NCBI GenBank assembly: GCA_905207535.1
Contig: CAJLLX010000001.1
Span: 62,001 to 126,000, forward strand
Length of the DNA: 64,000 bases
Direction: 5' to 3'
From: an uncultured Muribaculaceae bacterium
Lineage (GTDB): Bacteria > Bacteroidota > Bacteroidia > Bacteroidales > Muribaculaceae
Each line of letters opens with the position of its first letter. The first letter of the stretch is position 1. The translations under genes and the position numbers were made by a program. The notes beneath the pieces were generated by a model. That model ran no database searches and had not been told where the DNA came from. It worked only from the letters and a program-made list of their open reading frames with translations. Below, in pieces: positions 44,346 through 53,776 of this stretch.

Positions 44346-44358
44346 AGCGTTCTTGCGG

Positions 44359-45435
44359 TTATTTTTTGTAAAATTCGGCTGTTTGGGCCGCAGTCTTATC
44401 CCACGAGAAGGCTTTTACTCTCTCATGTCCCCGTTGTATCATTTGCGTGCGTAAATTGCTGTCTGATACTACGCTCTCTATGGTCTTTGCCATTTCTTCG
44501 GGGTTATAGGGATCAAAATAGAGCGCCGCATCCCCTCCCACCTCGGGGAAGCAACTTGCATTGCTCAGCAACACCGGGCAACCCGAAGCAAACGCTTCCA
44601 ACACCGGTATTCCGAACCCCTCGTAGAGCGACGGGAACACAAAGCAAAGAGCATGTTGATAGAGATAGGCCAGCTGATTGTCTGAAACGAATCGACTGCT
44701 CACAGCTCCTTCGAGGCCGAGCATCTTTATCCGGCTCATTTCATCACGTGAGAATCCGCCTCCTGTACACACAAGCTTTATCTCCGGATTCCATTTATGC
44801 ACCATTGCAAATGCCTCAAGAAAGCGGTCGAAATTCTTGTAGTGAAATCTCTGACCAACATACAGGATATACTTTTCAGGCAGTCCCTCCACCGCTTCGG
44901 CATTCTCGGGATGAAGGCTGTGACCGTGGTAAATCACCTCTATATTGCTGCCCGAAAGGCCGTATATATCTATGATGTCGGCCTTGGTTTTCTCGCTGAT
45001 TGCTATTATTTTATCGGCTCGTGTTATCGTCTCTTTCTTCTGACTTATCACCGGATCTTCGGTGCCGAAAAGCTCGGGGAAACGTTCGTAGGTCATGTCG
45101 TGCACCGTCACCACGTAGGGGCCATGCAATCTCTTCAAAAATCCGGGATCGAAATATGTGGGATGAAATATGTCGTAATCCCCTCTTTTCAACAATCTCG
45201 AGAAGTTGGAATTATTGACAGCTGCATATAGCTTTTTCTTCCATTTGAAGTCAGGCAGACTTACACTCTTATTCCCCTCAAATCTCTCTGTTTTCAAAAA
45301 CACATTGTCAGTGAGCAATGTAGGGGAAATCACATCCACATCCTGCGGCATGCGCTTCATTATCTCCACAAAATAGCGCGAGATGCCGCCATATCTTTGC
45401 AAGGAAAATATTTGATTGTCAAATAATACCTTCAT
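44359..45435 (-). CDS. Family 4 glycosyltransferase (GT-B fold)
   Basis: A 358-residue transferase. The N-terminal Rossmann-like part starts MKVLFDNQIFSLQRYGGISRY, a lead seen in mannosyl/rhamnosyl transferases of GT4. The C-terminal donor-binding domain has ILYVGQRFHYKNFDRFLEAF and LVCTGGGF, and the E-x7-E type block FVFPSLYEGFGIPVLEAFASGCPVLLSNASCFPEVGGDAALYFDP. A -7 box (45473-45480) lies upstream. It lies between two GT2 genes, so it may add a different sugar to the same surface polysaccharide; the sugar is unknown. Confidence 0.9.
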   Translation of the reverse strand: MKVLFDNQIFSLQRYGGISRYFVEIMKRMPQDVDVISPTLLTDNVFLKTERFEGNKSVSLPDFKWKKKLYAAVNNSNFSRLLKRGDYDIFHPTYFDPGFLKRLHGPYVVTVHDMTYERFPELFGTEDPVISQKKETITRADKIIAISEKTKADIIDIYGLSGSNIEVIYHGHSLHPENAEAVEGLPEKYILYVGQRFHYKNFDRFLEAFAMVHKWNPEIKLVCTGGGFSRDEMSRIKMLGLEGAVSSRFVSDNQLAYLYQHALCFVFPSLYEGFGIPVLEAFASGCPVLLSNASCFPEVGGDAALYFDPYNPEEMAKTIESVVSDSNLRTQMIQRGHERVKAFSWDKTAAQTAEFYKK

Positions 45436-45472
45436 CTTGATTGCCTTGTGTTCAAACGATTTTTTACCACCG

Positions 45473-45480
45473 CAAAGTTA
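45473..45480 (-). promoter_or_regulatory. -7 box for the GT4 gene
   Basis: Minus-strand TAACTTTG (45480-45473) is an exact match. A TTG lies 16 nt upstream rather than 19-20. The leader would be about 30 nt. Confidence 0.6.
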
Positions 45481-45611
45481 TGAATAAATCCTTAATCAAT
45501 TTTCGTTTTTGATATGTTTTTATATCATATAAAGGATATCTCTTTACCCGATTTATACATGATTATTTCACACATAAGAAGATGCGATTTTATTATCTCA
45601 TCTAATTGTAT

Positions 45612-45619
45612 TAACTTTG
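45612..45619 (+). promoter_or_regulatory. -7 box for the GT2 gene at 45636
   Basis: TAACTTTG at 45612-45619 is an exact match; TTTT at about 45588 would be a weak -33 box at 20 nt. The start near 45626 would leave only about 10 nt before the ATG. Confidence 0.6.
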
Positions 45620-45635
45620 CAAAAAATACGATTAT

Positions 45636-46685
45636 ATGGAGAATAGCAAATCTAATTTTCCTGAAATTAGTATAATTGTACCGGTATATAATGTCGAAAA
45701 GTATCTGCCAAAATGCATTGATTCGCTTTTGGCCCAGACACTTACCGATATTGAAATCATTCTCGTTGACGACGGTTCGCCCGACTACTGCCCCATGATT
45801 TGCGATAGCTACGCCGAAAAAGATTCGCGTATCAAGGTGATTCATAAGCAGAATGAGGGTGTGTCGGCTGCCCGCAACGATGGCATAGCGGCTGCTCGTG
45901 CCGATATTATCGGATTTGTCGACAGCGACGATTGGGTGGATCCGAAGATGTACGAAACGATGCTCAGTGCTTTGAAACGGACCGGTGCCGACATTGTTGT
46001 CTGCAACACATCCTACGATTATATCGACCATAGCCATCCCGATGCAGTTCCCATCACTGAGGAGAAGATTTATTCGCGCGACGAGGCATTGCGGCTCCTG
46101 ATACAGGACCGTATGATTCACAATTACCCCTGTGATAAAATCTTCCGCAAGAGCGTTTTGAACTCGCCATTTACTCCCGGCATTCGGTATGAGGATATTG
46201 AAGTCATGATCCGGTGGTTCGCCAACATCAACCGGCTGGCTACCATTCCTTATTTCGGTTATCATTACTTACAGCGTGCAAGTAGCTACCTCCACTCTTC
46301 TTCCACGATGTTTGAGGAGTATATCGCAGCTTTGAGAAGTCAACTTGATTTTTTAAAAAGCAAAAACCTCATTCCCGATTGCTACGAGTCATACACTCTG
46401 AGGATAGTAAAGGATGGTGTCAAATATTCCAAGTATCTCGTACATGATACAACTGATTCTCCCAAGCTTTACTCTACACTCAAAGAGATTGCTGATACCA
46501 TCAGGGATCTTCAGCCCGCTGTCGACAGCTCGGACGTAAGTAAAAAGCTTCGCAAACGCTTTGACAACCTTCTGAATCATCCCCGCCGCTTTGTCAGCGA
46601 AATGAGATGGAATCATCGATATCATATTTTAAAAAATCGTCTAACCACTTTCCGACACAAAAAGGAGCACAAGTGCTTTGACTAA
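45636..46685 (+). CDS. Family 2 glycosyltransferase
   Basis: A 349-residue GT-A enzyme closely patterned like the one at 1944: ISIIVPVYNVEKYLPKCIDSLL, EIILVDDGSPDYCPMICDSYAEKD, KQNEGVSAARNDGIAAARAD and IIGFVDSDDWVDP. The C-terminal half has the NYPCDKIFRKSVL and GIRYEDIEVMIRWF blocks of capsule-type transferases and ends with a basic stretch (FRHKKEHK). Codon use here is more AT-rich than in neighbouring housekeeping genes, which often marks exchangeable surface-glycan genes. pyrK starts 19 nt after its stop. Confidence 0.88.
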   Translation: MENSKSNFPEISIIVPVYNVEKYLPKCIDSLLAQTLTDIEIILVDDGSPDYCPMICDSYAEKDSRIKVIHKQNEGVSAARNDGIAAARADIIGFVDSDDWVDPKMYETMLSALKRTGADIVVCNTSYDYIDHSHPDAVPITEEKIYSRDEALRLLIQDRMIHNYPCDKIFRKSVLNSPFTPGIRYEDIEVMIRWFANINRLATIPYFGYHYLQRASSYLHSSSTMFEEYIAALRSQLDFLKSKNLIPDCYESYTLRIVKDGVKYSKYLVHDTTDSPKLYSTLKEIADTIRDLQPAVDSSDVSKKLRKRFDNLLNHPRRFVSEMRWNHRYHILKNRLTTFRHKKEHKCFD

Positions 46686-46704
46686 ACATAGATACAGCCA
46701 CATT

Positions 46705-47499
46705 ATGCGTAAGATTGCATTAGATATGACGGTGGTCGAAAACCGCCGTCTCACTTCAGCCTACTCGCTGCTGATCCTTGAAGCTGACAAGCCCGTCGAG
46801 GATTTCAATTTCGGCGACATTAAGCCGGGACAGTTTGTGCAGGTGCGTGTCGACGACAGCAAGACCACCTTCCTCCGCCGCCCGATTTCGGTTAATTTCG
46901 TGGAGCCTGACCGTTGCCGGCTTCATCTGCTGGTGCGCCGTGCCGGTGAAGGCACCAAGGTGCTGTGCGAGATGAAGGAGGGTGAAGAGCTCAATCTCCT
47001 CCTGCCTCTCGGCAATGGATTTTCCCTTCCCGCTTCGGCCGAAGGATTCACACCTCTGCTCGTGGGAGGCGGCGTAGGCGTAGCTCCTCTGCTCTATCTC
47101 GGCAAACAGTTGGCTGACATGGGTGTACGTCCGAGTTTCCTCTTAGCAGCAAAAAGCGATGCTGACCTGCTGCTGCTCGAACGTTTCCGCGAATACGGCC
47201 CTGTATATATCTCCACCGACGACGGTTCGCTCGGCGTGCCCGGACTGGTTACAGCCAATCCCGCTCTGCAGCAACAGTGGAGCATGATCTACTGCTGCGG
47301 GCCTATGCCCATGATGAAGGCTGTGGCTCGCATCGCCCGCGGGAACAATGTGCCCTGCGAGGTATCGCTCGAAAACACCATGGCATGCGGTCTCGGAGCT
47401 TGCCTTTGCTGTGTGGAGGACACTGCCGACAAGGGCAATGTGTGTGTCTGCACCGATGGCCCTGTTTTCCCCATTGAGCGCCTCCGCTGGTTTGACTGA
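46705..47499 (+). CDS. pyrK: Dihydroorotate dehydrogenase B electron transfer subunit
   Basis: PyrK carries electrons from the PyrD flavoprotein to NAD+ in pyrimidine synthesis. The 264-residue protein has the FAD-binding block TTFLRRPISVNF, the NAD-binding GGGVGVAPLLYLGKQL, the ring CCGPMPMMKAVAR, and the 2Fe-2S cysteines in ENTMACGLGACLCCVEDT with another at NVCVCTDGPVF. The open frame reaches 46678 (TTG) but ATG 46705 is in the right place. In many bacteria pyrD is the next gene; here the following gene is convergent, and no pyrD is seen in the window. Confidence 0.93.
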   Translation: MRKIALDMTVVENRRLTSAYSLLILEADKPVEDFNFGDIKPGQFVQVRVDDSKTTFLRRPISVNFVEPDRCRLHLLVRRAGEGTKVLCEMKEGEELNLLLPLGNGFSLPASAEGFTPLLVGGGVGVAPLLYLGKQLADMGVRPSFLLAAKSDADLLLLERFREYGPVYISTDDGSLGVPGLVTANPALQQQWSMIYCCGPMPMMKAVARIARGNNVPCEVSLENTMACGLGACLCCVEDTADKGNVCVCTDGPVFPIERLRWFD

Positions 47500-47545
47500 A
47501 ACACCCCCTCCAACTTACTCCCGGTTTTACCGCCAGAGAGCAGTC

Positions 47546-47890
47546 CTAACGCACGATTTGCAGCAATATCACATCACAAGCCGCTTCCCCCTCGGAGGCG
47601 GCTTTGTCGTTAACGGTGATTATGTGCTGTAGTTCGTGGAGATTTATCTCGCGGAGAGTGCGGAGCGTCTCGATGAAATCCGCCAACGCTTCTTCTCCGG
47701 CAAACCGTCTGCGCGAGAGTGCCACCACTACACCGTCAGCAAAGACCGTATTGGCTGTCTCGCGGTCGAAATCCGTGATACGCAGCTGTCCGCTCTGCCT
47801 GTCGGCGAGCGCAAGCCGACGCATACCCGAGGCACTGAGCAACACTCGGGCGAGCACACGTGGCTCGTCGATCACCGAGACTTTTGTCAT
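47546..47890 (-). CDS. Hypothetical protein
   Basis: A 114-residue protein of unknown function, without signal peptide or membrane segment. It starts MTKVSVIDEPRVLARVLLSA, has mixed alpha/beta composition and ends INLHELQHIITVNDKAASEG then CDVILLQIVR. I do not recognise a family. It begins 5 nt after the stop of the DUF4296 gene, so it is probably translated from the same mRNA as the lspA group. Confidence 0.6.
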   Translation of the reverse strand: MTKVSVIDEPRVLARVLLSASGMRRLALADRQSGQLRITDFDRETANTVFADGVVVALSRRRFAGEEALADFIETLRTLREINLHELQHIITVNDKAASEGEAACDVILLQIVR

Positions 47891-47895
47891 GGCAC

Positions 47896-49017
47896 TCAGC
47901 GGGAATCCTGACGTTTTTGAAGCCGCTGATGCTGTGTCGGCGTAGCCTGACGGCGCCGCTCCGCAGCCTGTCGGCGACGGCTTTCGGGCGTGGCCCTATG
48001 CTCGTCGGCGCTCTGACGGTGTTCGGTCTGCTGTGTGCGTTCCGACGAGCTCTGAGGCAGGTCTCCGGCGTGCTGCGTTGCACGCTGAAGATGCTTGGGC
48101 TCGGTGCGCTGACGCACAGGCGTAAGGCCCTCTGCGGGCATCGCGCCGGGACCGCTTTCAGTGAGCATATTTTCTCTCGACTGTATGCCGCGCACTCCGC
48201 TCTGCTCTATCTTGATGCCGTTGTTGAACCGACGCTGCGAGATGTAGGTATTGGGCATCATGTAGTGGCGCATTCTCACCACAGCTATGCTGTCGATCTC
48301 GCCGGTGATATTCTGCCCCGAAGGCATCGTCATGTAACCATAGACACGCACCGGAGTGAGCGTGGAGTCGACCTGTATGCGCTGCACCATGGCTCCGCTC
48401 TGCATCGATGTCTCATCCACGTAGCCTGTGGCACCGTTGTCGTAGTCTACAAGCAGGCGCGAGGTGACTGGGGCGTTGCTCACCACCGGCACATAGCGGA
48501 GCATGAATATATCGCCGTTCTGCCATGTGCTGTCGGGGGTAAAGGCAAAGGTGACGACCCTCGACGGCATCCGTTCCGACAAGGTGATATGACCGGGGCC
48601 GTTCCATATGGCCACAGAGTCGCCCGCAATGGCTATCTGCGAACTGGTCTCCGAGGCGAGGTCGCGCTGGCGGTCCTGGATGATCTCTATGGCGCGGTCG
48701 TAGACCTTGATGTAGTCTTCAATATGGTTGCCATACCACACAAACGAGGTGTCGACAGTGGCAGCATCCACTCCGTGTGCGGCATAGATGCTCTGTTTGA
48801 GCAGTTTGCGCGTAGAGTCGTTGGGAAATGCCGAGTAATTGTAGTCGATCACTGCCTCACCCATATGGATATCGGCCATCAGTGAGGCCATCTCCTCGCG
48901 GCCGAGCACATTGTCCGGCGCCTTCTCGCACGAGGTGAGCAATGCTGTCGCCGCACACCATGCCGCGATGCCGTGCGCTATTCGGTACAAAGAAGACTTT
49001 ATCATTTCCGGATTCAT
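47896..49017 (-). CDS. DUF4296 lipoprotein with a Gln/Arg-rich tail
   Basis: A 373-residue exported lipoprotein. The lipobox is ALLTSCEKAP, with Cys near residue 30, after a signal helix. The conserved DUF4296 part (residues about 38-125) has LMADIHMGEAVIDYNYSAF and SIYAAHGVDAATVDTSFVWYGNHIEDYIKVYDRAIE. A middle beta-rich part follows. The last about 80 residues are strongly enriched in Gln, Arg, His and Ser (QHAGDLPQSSSERTQQTEHR), which looks disordered and is unusual for the family. The position next to lspA, which processes lipoproteins, is conserved in the order. Function unknown. Confidence 0.85.
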   Translation of the reverse strand: MNPEMIKSSLYRIAHGIAAWCAATALLTSCEKAPDNVLGREEMASLMADIHMGEAVIDYNYSAFPNDSTRKLLKQSIYAAHGVDAATVDTSFVWYGNHIEDYIKVYDRAIEIIQDRQRDLASETSSQIAIAGDSVAIWNGPGHITLSERMPSRVVTFAFTPDSTWQNGDIFMLRYVPVVSNAPVTSRLLVDYDNGATGYVDETSMQSGAMVQRIQVDSTLTPVRVYGYMTMPSGQNITGEIDSIAVVRMRHYMMPNTYISQRRFNNGIKIEQSGVRGIQSRENMLTESGPGAMPAEGLTPVRQRTEPKHLQRATQHAGDLPQSSSERTQQTEHRQSADEHRATPESRRRQAAERRRQATPTQHQRLQKRQDSR

Positions 49018-49073
49018 TTTTGTGTCACTCTGTCCTACCCTTCCAGTCCTACCCTATCTTTACACTTGGTGTA

Positions 49074-49793
49074 TCACTTTTCGGCGTCAGCTTTCTCACC
49101 GGCGTCGACGCTCCTGCCGCTTTCCTCTTCCTCAGCCTTACGGTCGGCTGCGAGCTGCGATTTCTTGCGCCAGGGCACCTCGCCAATCTGCGACGAGTAG
49201 AAGAGAATCAGCACCACCATACCCACACTGATGGCGGCATCGGCCAGATTGAACACTGGACGGAAGAACACGAAGTGCTCCCCTCCTATCCAGGGCATCC
49301 AGTCGGGCCAGTACCAGTCGCAAAGCGGGAAATAGAGCATATCCACCACATAGCCGTGAAAGAGTGTGCCATATCCACCCTCGGGAGGAAACAGAGTGGC
49401 CACCTGGGGCGGCATGGGGTTGTTGAATATCAATCCGTAGCACACGCAGTCCACGATATTGCCGGCGGCTCCGGCTACTATCAGCGCGAGACACACCAGA
49501 TAGCCCGTGCGGGTCTCCCGGCGGTATCTGATACGACTGATGTAGTATAGCAGGAATATTACCGCAAATATCCTCAGGAGGGTGAGCAGCAGTTTGCTGC
49601 CAATCTCCCATCCGAAGGCCATGCCGTTGTTCTGGATGAATACGAGTTGAAACCATGAGAAAATCTCATAGCTTTCACCTAAATAAAAGTGGGTCTTGAC
49701 CCATATTTTAAACACTTGGTCGGCGATGAGCACGGCGGCTATGATTATAGCCACCATCCATCCCCGCCGCATCAGCGGTTTGCTTTCGTTCAC
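49074..49793 (-). CDS. lspA: Lipoprotein signal peptidase II
   Basis: LspA removes signal peptides from diacylglyceryl-modified prolipoproteins in the inner membrane. The 239-residue protein has four membrane helices. The catalytic aspartates are in AGAAGNIVDCVCYG and PVFNLADAAISVG. Other motifs: LIADQVFKIWVK in helix 1 and FIQNNGMAFGW. As in Bacteroidota generally, there is a long insertion before the last helix (FHGYVVDMLYFPLCDWYWPDW) and a charged C-terminal tail (KAEEEESGRSVDAGEKADAEK). It lies between the DksA-like gene and DUF4296. Confidence 0.94.
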   Translation of the reverse strand: MNESKPLMRRGWMVAIIIAAVLIADQVFKIWVKTHFYLGESYEIFSWFQLVFIQNNGMAFGWEIGSKLLLTLLRIFAVIFLLYYISRIRYRRETRTGYLVCLALIVAGAAGNIVDCVCYGLIFNNPMPPQVATLFPPEGGYGTLFHGYVVDMLYFPLCDWYWPDWMPWIGGEHFVFFRPVFNLADAAISVGMVVLILFYSSQIGEVPWRKKSQLAADRKAEEEESGRSVDAGEKADAEK

Positions 49794-49811
49794 TATCGAA
49801 GGATATGTGGT

Positions 49812-50174
49812 TTATTTCTTGTTCTCCACGCACAGAGTGGCGTGAGGCACGGCGCGAAGCCTCTCTTTCGGTATGAGTTTGCCGGTCATACGGTCGATGC
49901 CGTAGGTCTTGTTCTCGATGCGCACCAGAGCAGCCTGGAGATTCTTGATAAACTGCGCCTGACGCTGCGCCGAGCGATTGGCCTCCTCAACTGAGAGTGT
50001 GTAAGCGCCCTCTTCAAGCACCTTGAATGTAGGCGATGTGTCGGCGGTGTCGTTGGCATTCATCACACCCGAACGGAGTGACTCATATTCTTTGCGTGCC
50101 TTCTCGAGTTTCTCAAGTATAATGGCCTTGAATTCCTCGAGTTCCTCATCTGTATAGCGTGTTTTTTCGCTCAT
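49812..50174 (-). CDS. TraR/DksA family protein lacking zinc-finger cysteines
   Basis: A 120-residue protein with an N-terminal coiled-coil (ELEEFKAIILEKLEKARKEYESL) and a C-terminal segment NKTYGIDRMTGKLIPKERLRAVPHATLC that aligns with the DksA zinc ribbon. Of the four usual Cys only one remains (in ATLCVE), so it probably binds no zinc; this is common in Bacteroidota. DksA-like proteins bind the RNA polymerase secondary channel and change promoter choice with ppGpp. It lies between ileS and lspA, 19 nt from the latter. Confidence 0.88.
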   Translation of the reverse strand: MSEKTRYTDEELEEFKAIILEKLEKARKEYESLRSGVMNANDTADTSPTFKVLEEGAYTLSVEEANRSAQRQAQFIKNLQAALVRIENKTYGIDRMTGKLIPKERLRAVPHATLCVENKK

Positions 50175-50282
50175 CTTTCTATGGTTTTATAGGTGATGAA
50201 TTAGTGCCGGTTTGCGGCTGCGGAGCTGCGTTTATACCGGTCTGCCGGCATCAGTATAACATCTCTTTATGATTTAAAGTTT

Positions 50283-50319
50283 GTGAGCCGCCGGAGCTGC
50301 AATGGCCACAGCGGCTCAC
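50283..50319. terminator. Hairpin after ileS
   Basis: GTGAGCCGC (50283-50291) pairs with GCGGCTCAC (50311-50319). It lies just after ileS on the minus strand and before the DksA-like gene; on that strand AAACTTTAAATC follows. Probably a terminator or partial one. Confidence 0.55.
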
Positions 50320-50335
50320 GTATGTTTCAAGCTTA

Positions 50336-53300
50336 TTATGCCAGCGTCACGGACACTGTCACATTGTTGCCGTCGATATCGAAGATTTCATCCTCGGCAG
50401 CGTTCGCTATCGGTGCCACTGCTATGGCATCGGCAAGCACCTGACGGCAGATATATTCGCCGTAATCACGCACGGCATCGTCGGTGAGTTCCGACGGCGC
50501 CACCACAAGGTTGATGCGCTGGGTGATGTCGTAATCGCGGTTTTTGCGCAGGTTCTGCACACGGTTCACAATCTCGCGGGCCATACCCTCGCGGCGGAGC
50601 TGCTCGGTGACGGTCACGTCAAGTGCCACGGTGATGGCGCCTTCGTTGGCCACCAGCCATCCGGGTATATCCTCGTTGCGGATCTCCACATCGGCTGCCT
50701 CGAGGGTCACGGGCTCACCGCCGTCGGTCATGGCGAGCGAGATGCTGCCGTTCTGCTCCAGAGCGATGATCGAGTGCTGGTCGAGCGAGGCGATGGCCTG
50801 AGCCACAGCCTTCATGCGCTTGCCGAATTTCGGGCCGAGCTTCTTGAAGTCGGCTTTGATGCGCTTCACGAGAATACCCTCTTCGTTGCTGACAAATTTG
50901 ATATCCTTCACATTGACCTCCGAAAGGATCAGAGCAGACATGGCCTCGATTTCGGCCTTTGTCTCGGGATCGGACACGGGGATCATGAGGGTCTGCAGCG
51001 GCTGGCGCACCTTGATGTTGACCTTGCGGCGCAGCGAGAGCACCATCGAGGTGATCACCTGAGCAAGATTCATGCGGCTCTCCAGCGCTTTGTCTATCAG
51101 CTTCTCGTCGCTCTTGGGGAAGTAGGCGATATGCACCGATTCGGGCGTTTTCCCCTCGGCTGCCAGCGCAGGAGCCTTGAGATCCTGATACAGACGGTCG
51201 GAGAAGAAGGGTGCGAAGGGTGCCATGAGCAGGGACACTGTCTCGAGGCAGCTCAGCAGGGTCTGGAACGCCGAAAGCTTGTCTTCGCTCATGCCGCCGC
51301 CCCAGAAGCGCTTGCGGTTGAGGCGCACATACCAGTTGGAGAGGTCGTCGTTGACGAAGGCGTTGATGGCGCGGGCTGCCTTGGTGGGCTCGTAGTCGTC
51401 GAGGGCCTCCTCCACATCCTTGATCAGGGTGTTGAGCGTGGAGAGGATCCATCGGTCGATCTCGGGACGCTCCGACACGGGCACCTGAGGCTCTGCGCCG
51501 GTGAATCCGTCGACATTGGCATAGAGGGCCAGGAAGGAGTATGTATTGTAAAGCGTTGCGAAGAGTTTGCGCGATACTTCGCGAACGCCCTCTTCGTCAA
51601 ACTTCAGGTTGTCCCAGGGCGAGGAGTTGGAGATCATGTACCAGCGCACGGGGTCGCTGCCGAAGGTCTCGATGGCCTGGAAGGGATTCACGGCGTTGCC
51701 AAGGCGCTTGCTCATCTTGTTGCCGTTCTTGTCGAGCACGAGGCCGTTGGAAATCACGGCTTTGTAGGCTACGGAGTCGAACACCATACCGGCGATGGCA
51801 TGAAGCGTGAAGAACCATCCGCGTGTCTGGTCCACACCCTCGGCGATGAAGTCGGCGGGGTAGAGTTCGCCCGAGTCAAGTCCCTCTTTGTTCTCGAATG
51901 GATAATGAATCTGGGCATAGGGCATAGCACCGGAGTCGAACCACACGTCGATCAGGTCGGTCTCACGGTGCATCGGCTTGCCCGAGGAGCTTACGAGCAC
52001 TATGTCGTCGACATACGGGCGGTGCAGATCTATCTTCTCGTAGTTGTCCTTGGTGTATTTGCCGGGCTCGAATCCCTTTGCTTTGTAGGGATTCTCCTTC
52101 ATCACTCCGGCAGCTACGGCGCGCTCTATCTCGTTGTAGAGGGTCTCGACGGAGTCGATGCAGATCTCCTCTTTACCGTCCTCGGTGCGCCAGATAGGGA
52201 GCGGAGTGCCCCAGTAGCGCGAGCGGCTGAGGTTCCAGTCCTGCAGGTTCTCGAGCCATTTGCCGAAACGGCCCGTACCGGTCGATGCGGGTTTCCACTT
52301 GATTCCTTCGTTGAGCTGCATCAGGCGCTCGCGGGCAGCCGTGGTGCGGATAAACCAGCTGTCGAGCGGGTAATAGAGCACGGGCTTGTCGGTGCGCCAG
52401 CAGTGGGGGTAGGAGTGGGTATGTTTCTCGATTTTGAATACCTTGTCGTTCTGCTTGAGCCACATGCACAGCTCCACGTCAAGCGTCTCGTCGCCCTCTT
52501 TCTTGTCGGAGTCGTAGGCATTCTTCACAAATTTACCTTCCCAAGGTTTGTAGGCCTCCACATCCACGTTTTCGGCTACAAATTTCGGATCGATATCCTC
52601 AAGCAGGAAGAAACGGCCGCGGAAGTCGACCATCGGGCGCACATTGCCGTCCTTGTCGAGCAGGGTCAGCGGGGGGATGCCGCTCTGACGCGACACACGG
52701 AGGTCGTCGGCACCGAATGTGCCTGCGATATGCACGATACCGGTACCGTCCTCGGTGCTCACATAGTCGCCGGGGATCACACGGAAAGCTCCCTCGCCGG
52801 GATTCATCCACTTGAACAGCTGCTCGTAGTGGAAACCTACAAGTTCGCTCCCCTTGAGGGTCTTCACCACTTCGTAGGGGATAAGTTTGTCACCCTTGTT
52901 GTACGAGGCGAGGTACAATCCGGCGGCTTTGGGGTTGAGATAGTGAGCCATCAGGGCGGTGGCCAGAATCACTGTCTCGGGATTGCCGGAATAGGGGTTG
53001 AAGGTGCGCACTACGCTGTATTCGATCTCCGGACCCACGCAGAGCGCGGTGTTCGAGGGGAGTGTCCAGGGGGTTGTGGTCCATGCCAGGAAGTAAGGCT
53101 CGCCGTGGCCGAGCATATAGTCGGCGGGATCGGTCACCTTAAACTGTGCCACGCAGGTGGTATCCTTCACATCGCGGTAGCATCCGGGCTGATTGAGCTC
53201 GTGAGTGCTCAGACCGGTGCCTGCTGCCGGCGAGTAAGGCTGGATGGTGTATCCCTTATAGAGATATCCTTTCTTATAGAGCTGCGACAGAAGCCACCAC

Positions 53301-53776
53301 ACGCTTTCTATGTAACGGTTGTCGTAGGTAATGTAGGGATTGTCGAGATCCACCCAGTAGCCCATCGAGTTGGTCAGGGTGCTCCACTCCTTGGTGTATT
53401 TCATCACCTCGTGGCGGCATGCGGCATTGTAGTCGTCCACCGATATCTTCTTGCCGATATCTTCTTTGGTGATACCCAGAGATTTCTCCACGCCGAGCTC
53501 CACAGGCAGGCCGTGAGTGTCCCATCCTGCTTTGCGCTTTACGTGAAATCCCTTCATGGTCTTGTAGCGGCACACGATATCCTTGATAGTGCGTGCCATC
53601 ACGTGATGGATGCCGGGCATACCGTTGGCCGAAGGGGGACCTTCGTAAAACACAAACGTGGGCATCCCTTCGCGGGTTGCCATGCTTTGCTCGAACAGAT
53701 GGTTCTCATTCCATTTGGCAAGCACCTCCTTATTGATGTCGGAGAGATTGAACTTGTTGTATTCGGTGAACTTCAT
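50336..53776 (-). CDS. ileS: Isoleucyl-tRNA synthetase
   Basis: IleRS charges tRNA-Ile. The 1146-residue class I enzyme has the HIGH-type motif in GPPSANGMPGIHHVM (46-60), the editing domain (TTPWTLPSNTALCVGP, about 235-250) and the KMSKS-type NGNKMSKRLGNAV. The tRNA-anticodon-binding region follows, and the C-terminal part is longer than in the E. coli enzyme (938), in line with the long, eukaryote-like clade (inference). It lacks an obvious C-terminal zinc Cys4 set. A full promoter lies upstream. No T-box leader is visible. Confidence 0.96.
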   Translation of the reverse strand: MKFTEYNKFNLSDINKEVLAKWNENHLFEQSMATREGMPTFVFYEGPPSANGMPGIHHVMARTIKDIVCRYKTMKGFHVKRKAGWDTHGLPVELGVEKSLGITKEDIGKKISVDDYNAACRHEVMKYTKEWSTLTNSMGYWVDLDNPYITYDNRYIESVWWLLSQLYKKGYLYKGYTIQPYSPAAGTGLSTHELNQPGCYRDVKDTTCVAQFKVTDPADYMLGHGEPYFLAWTTTPWTLPSNTALCVGPEIEYSVVRTFNPYSGNPETVILATALMAHYLNPKAAGLYLASYNKGDKLIPYEVVKTLKGSELVGFHYEQLFKWMNPGEGAFRVIPGDYVSTEDGTGIVHIAGTFGADDLRVSRQSGIPPLTLLDKDGNVRPMVDFRGRFFLLEDIDPKFVAENVDVEAYKPWEGKFVKNAYDSDKKEGDETLDVELCMWLKQNDKVFKIEKHTHSYPHCWRTDKPVLYYPLDSWFIRTTAARERLMQLNEGIKWKPASTGTGRFGKWLENLQDWNLSRSRYWGTPLPIWRTEDGKEEICIDSVETLYNEIERAVAAGVMKENPYKAKGFEPGKYTKDNYEKIDLHRPYVDDIVLVSSSGKPMHRETDLIDVWFDSGAMPYAQIHYPFENKEGLDSGELYPADFIAEGVDQTRGWFFTLHAIAGMVFDSVAYKAVISNGLVLDKNGNKMSKRLGNAVNPFQAIETFGSDPVRWYMISNSSPWDNLKFDEEGVREVSRKLFATLYNTYSFLALYANVDGFTGAEPQVPVSERPEIDRWILSTLNTLIKDVEEALDDYEPTKAARAINAFVNDDLSNWYVRLNRKRFWGGGMSEDKLSAFQTLLSCLETVSLLMAPFAPFFSDRLYQDLKAPALAAEGKTPESVHIAYFPKSDEKLIDKALESRMNLAQVITSMVLSLRRKVNIKVRQPLQTLMIPVSDPETKAEIEAMSALILSEVNVKDIKFVSNEEGILVKRIKADFKKLGPKFGKRMKAVAQAIASLDQHSIIALEQNGSISLAMTDGGEPVTLEAADVEIRNEDIPGWLVANEGAITVALDVTVTEQLRREGMAREIVNRVQNLRKNRDYDITQRINLVVAPSELTDDAVRDYGEYICRQVLADAIAVAPIANAAEDEIFDIDGNNVTVSVTLA

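Noticed and set aside
47860..48885. 341-codon plus-strand frame opposite DUF4296
   Set aside because: Antisense shadow with no family match; the minus-strand gene has a lipobox, a known domain and conserved neighbours.
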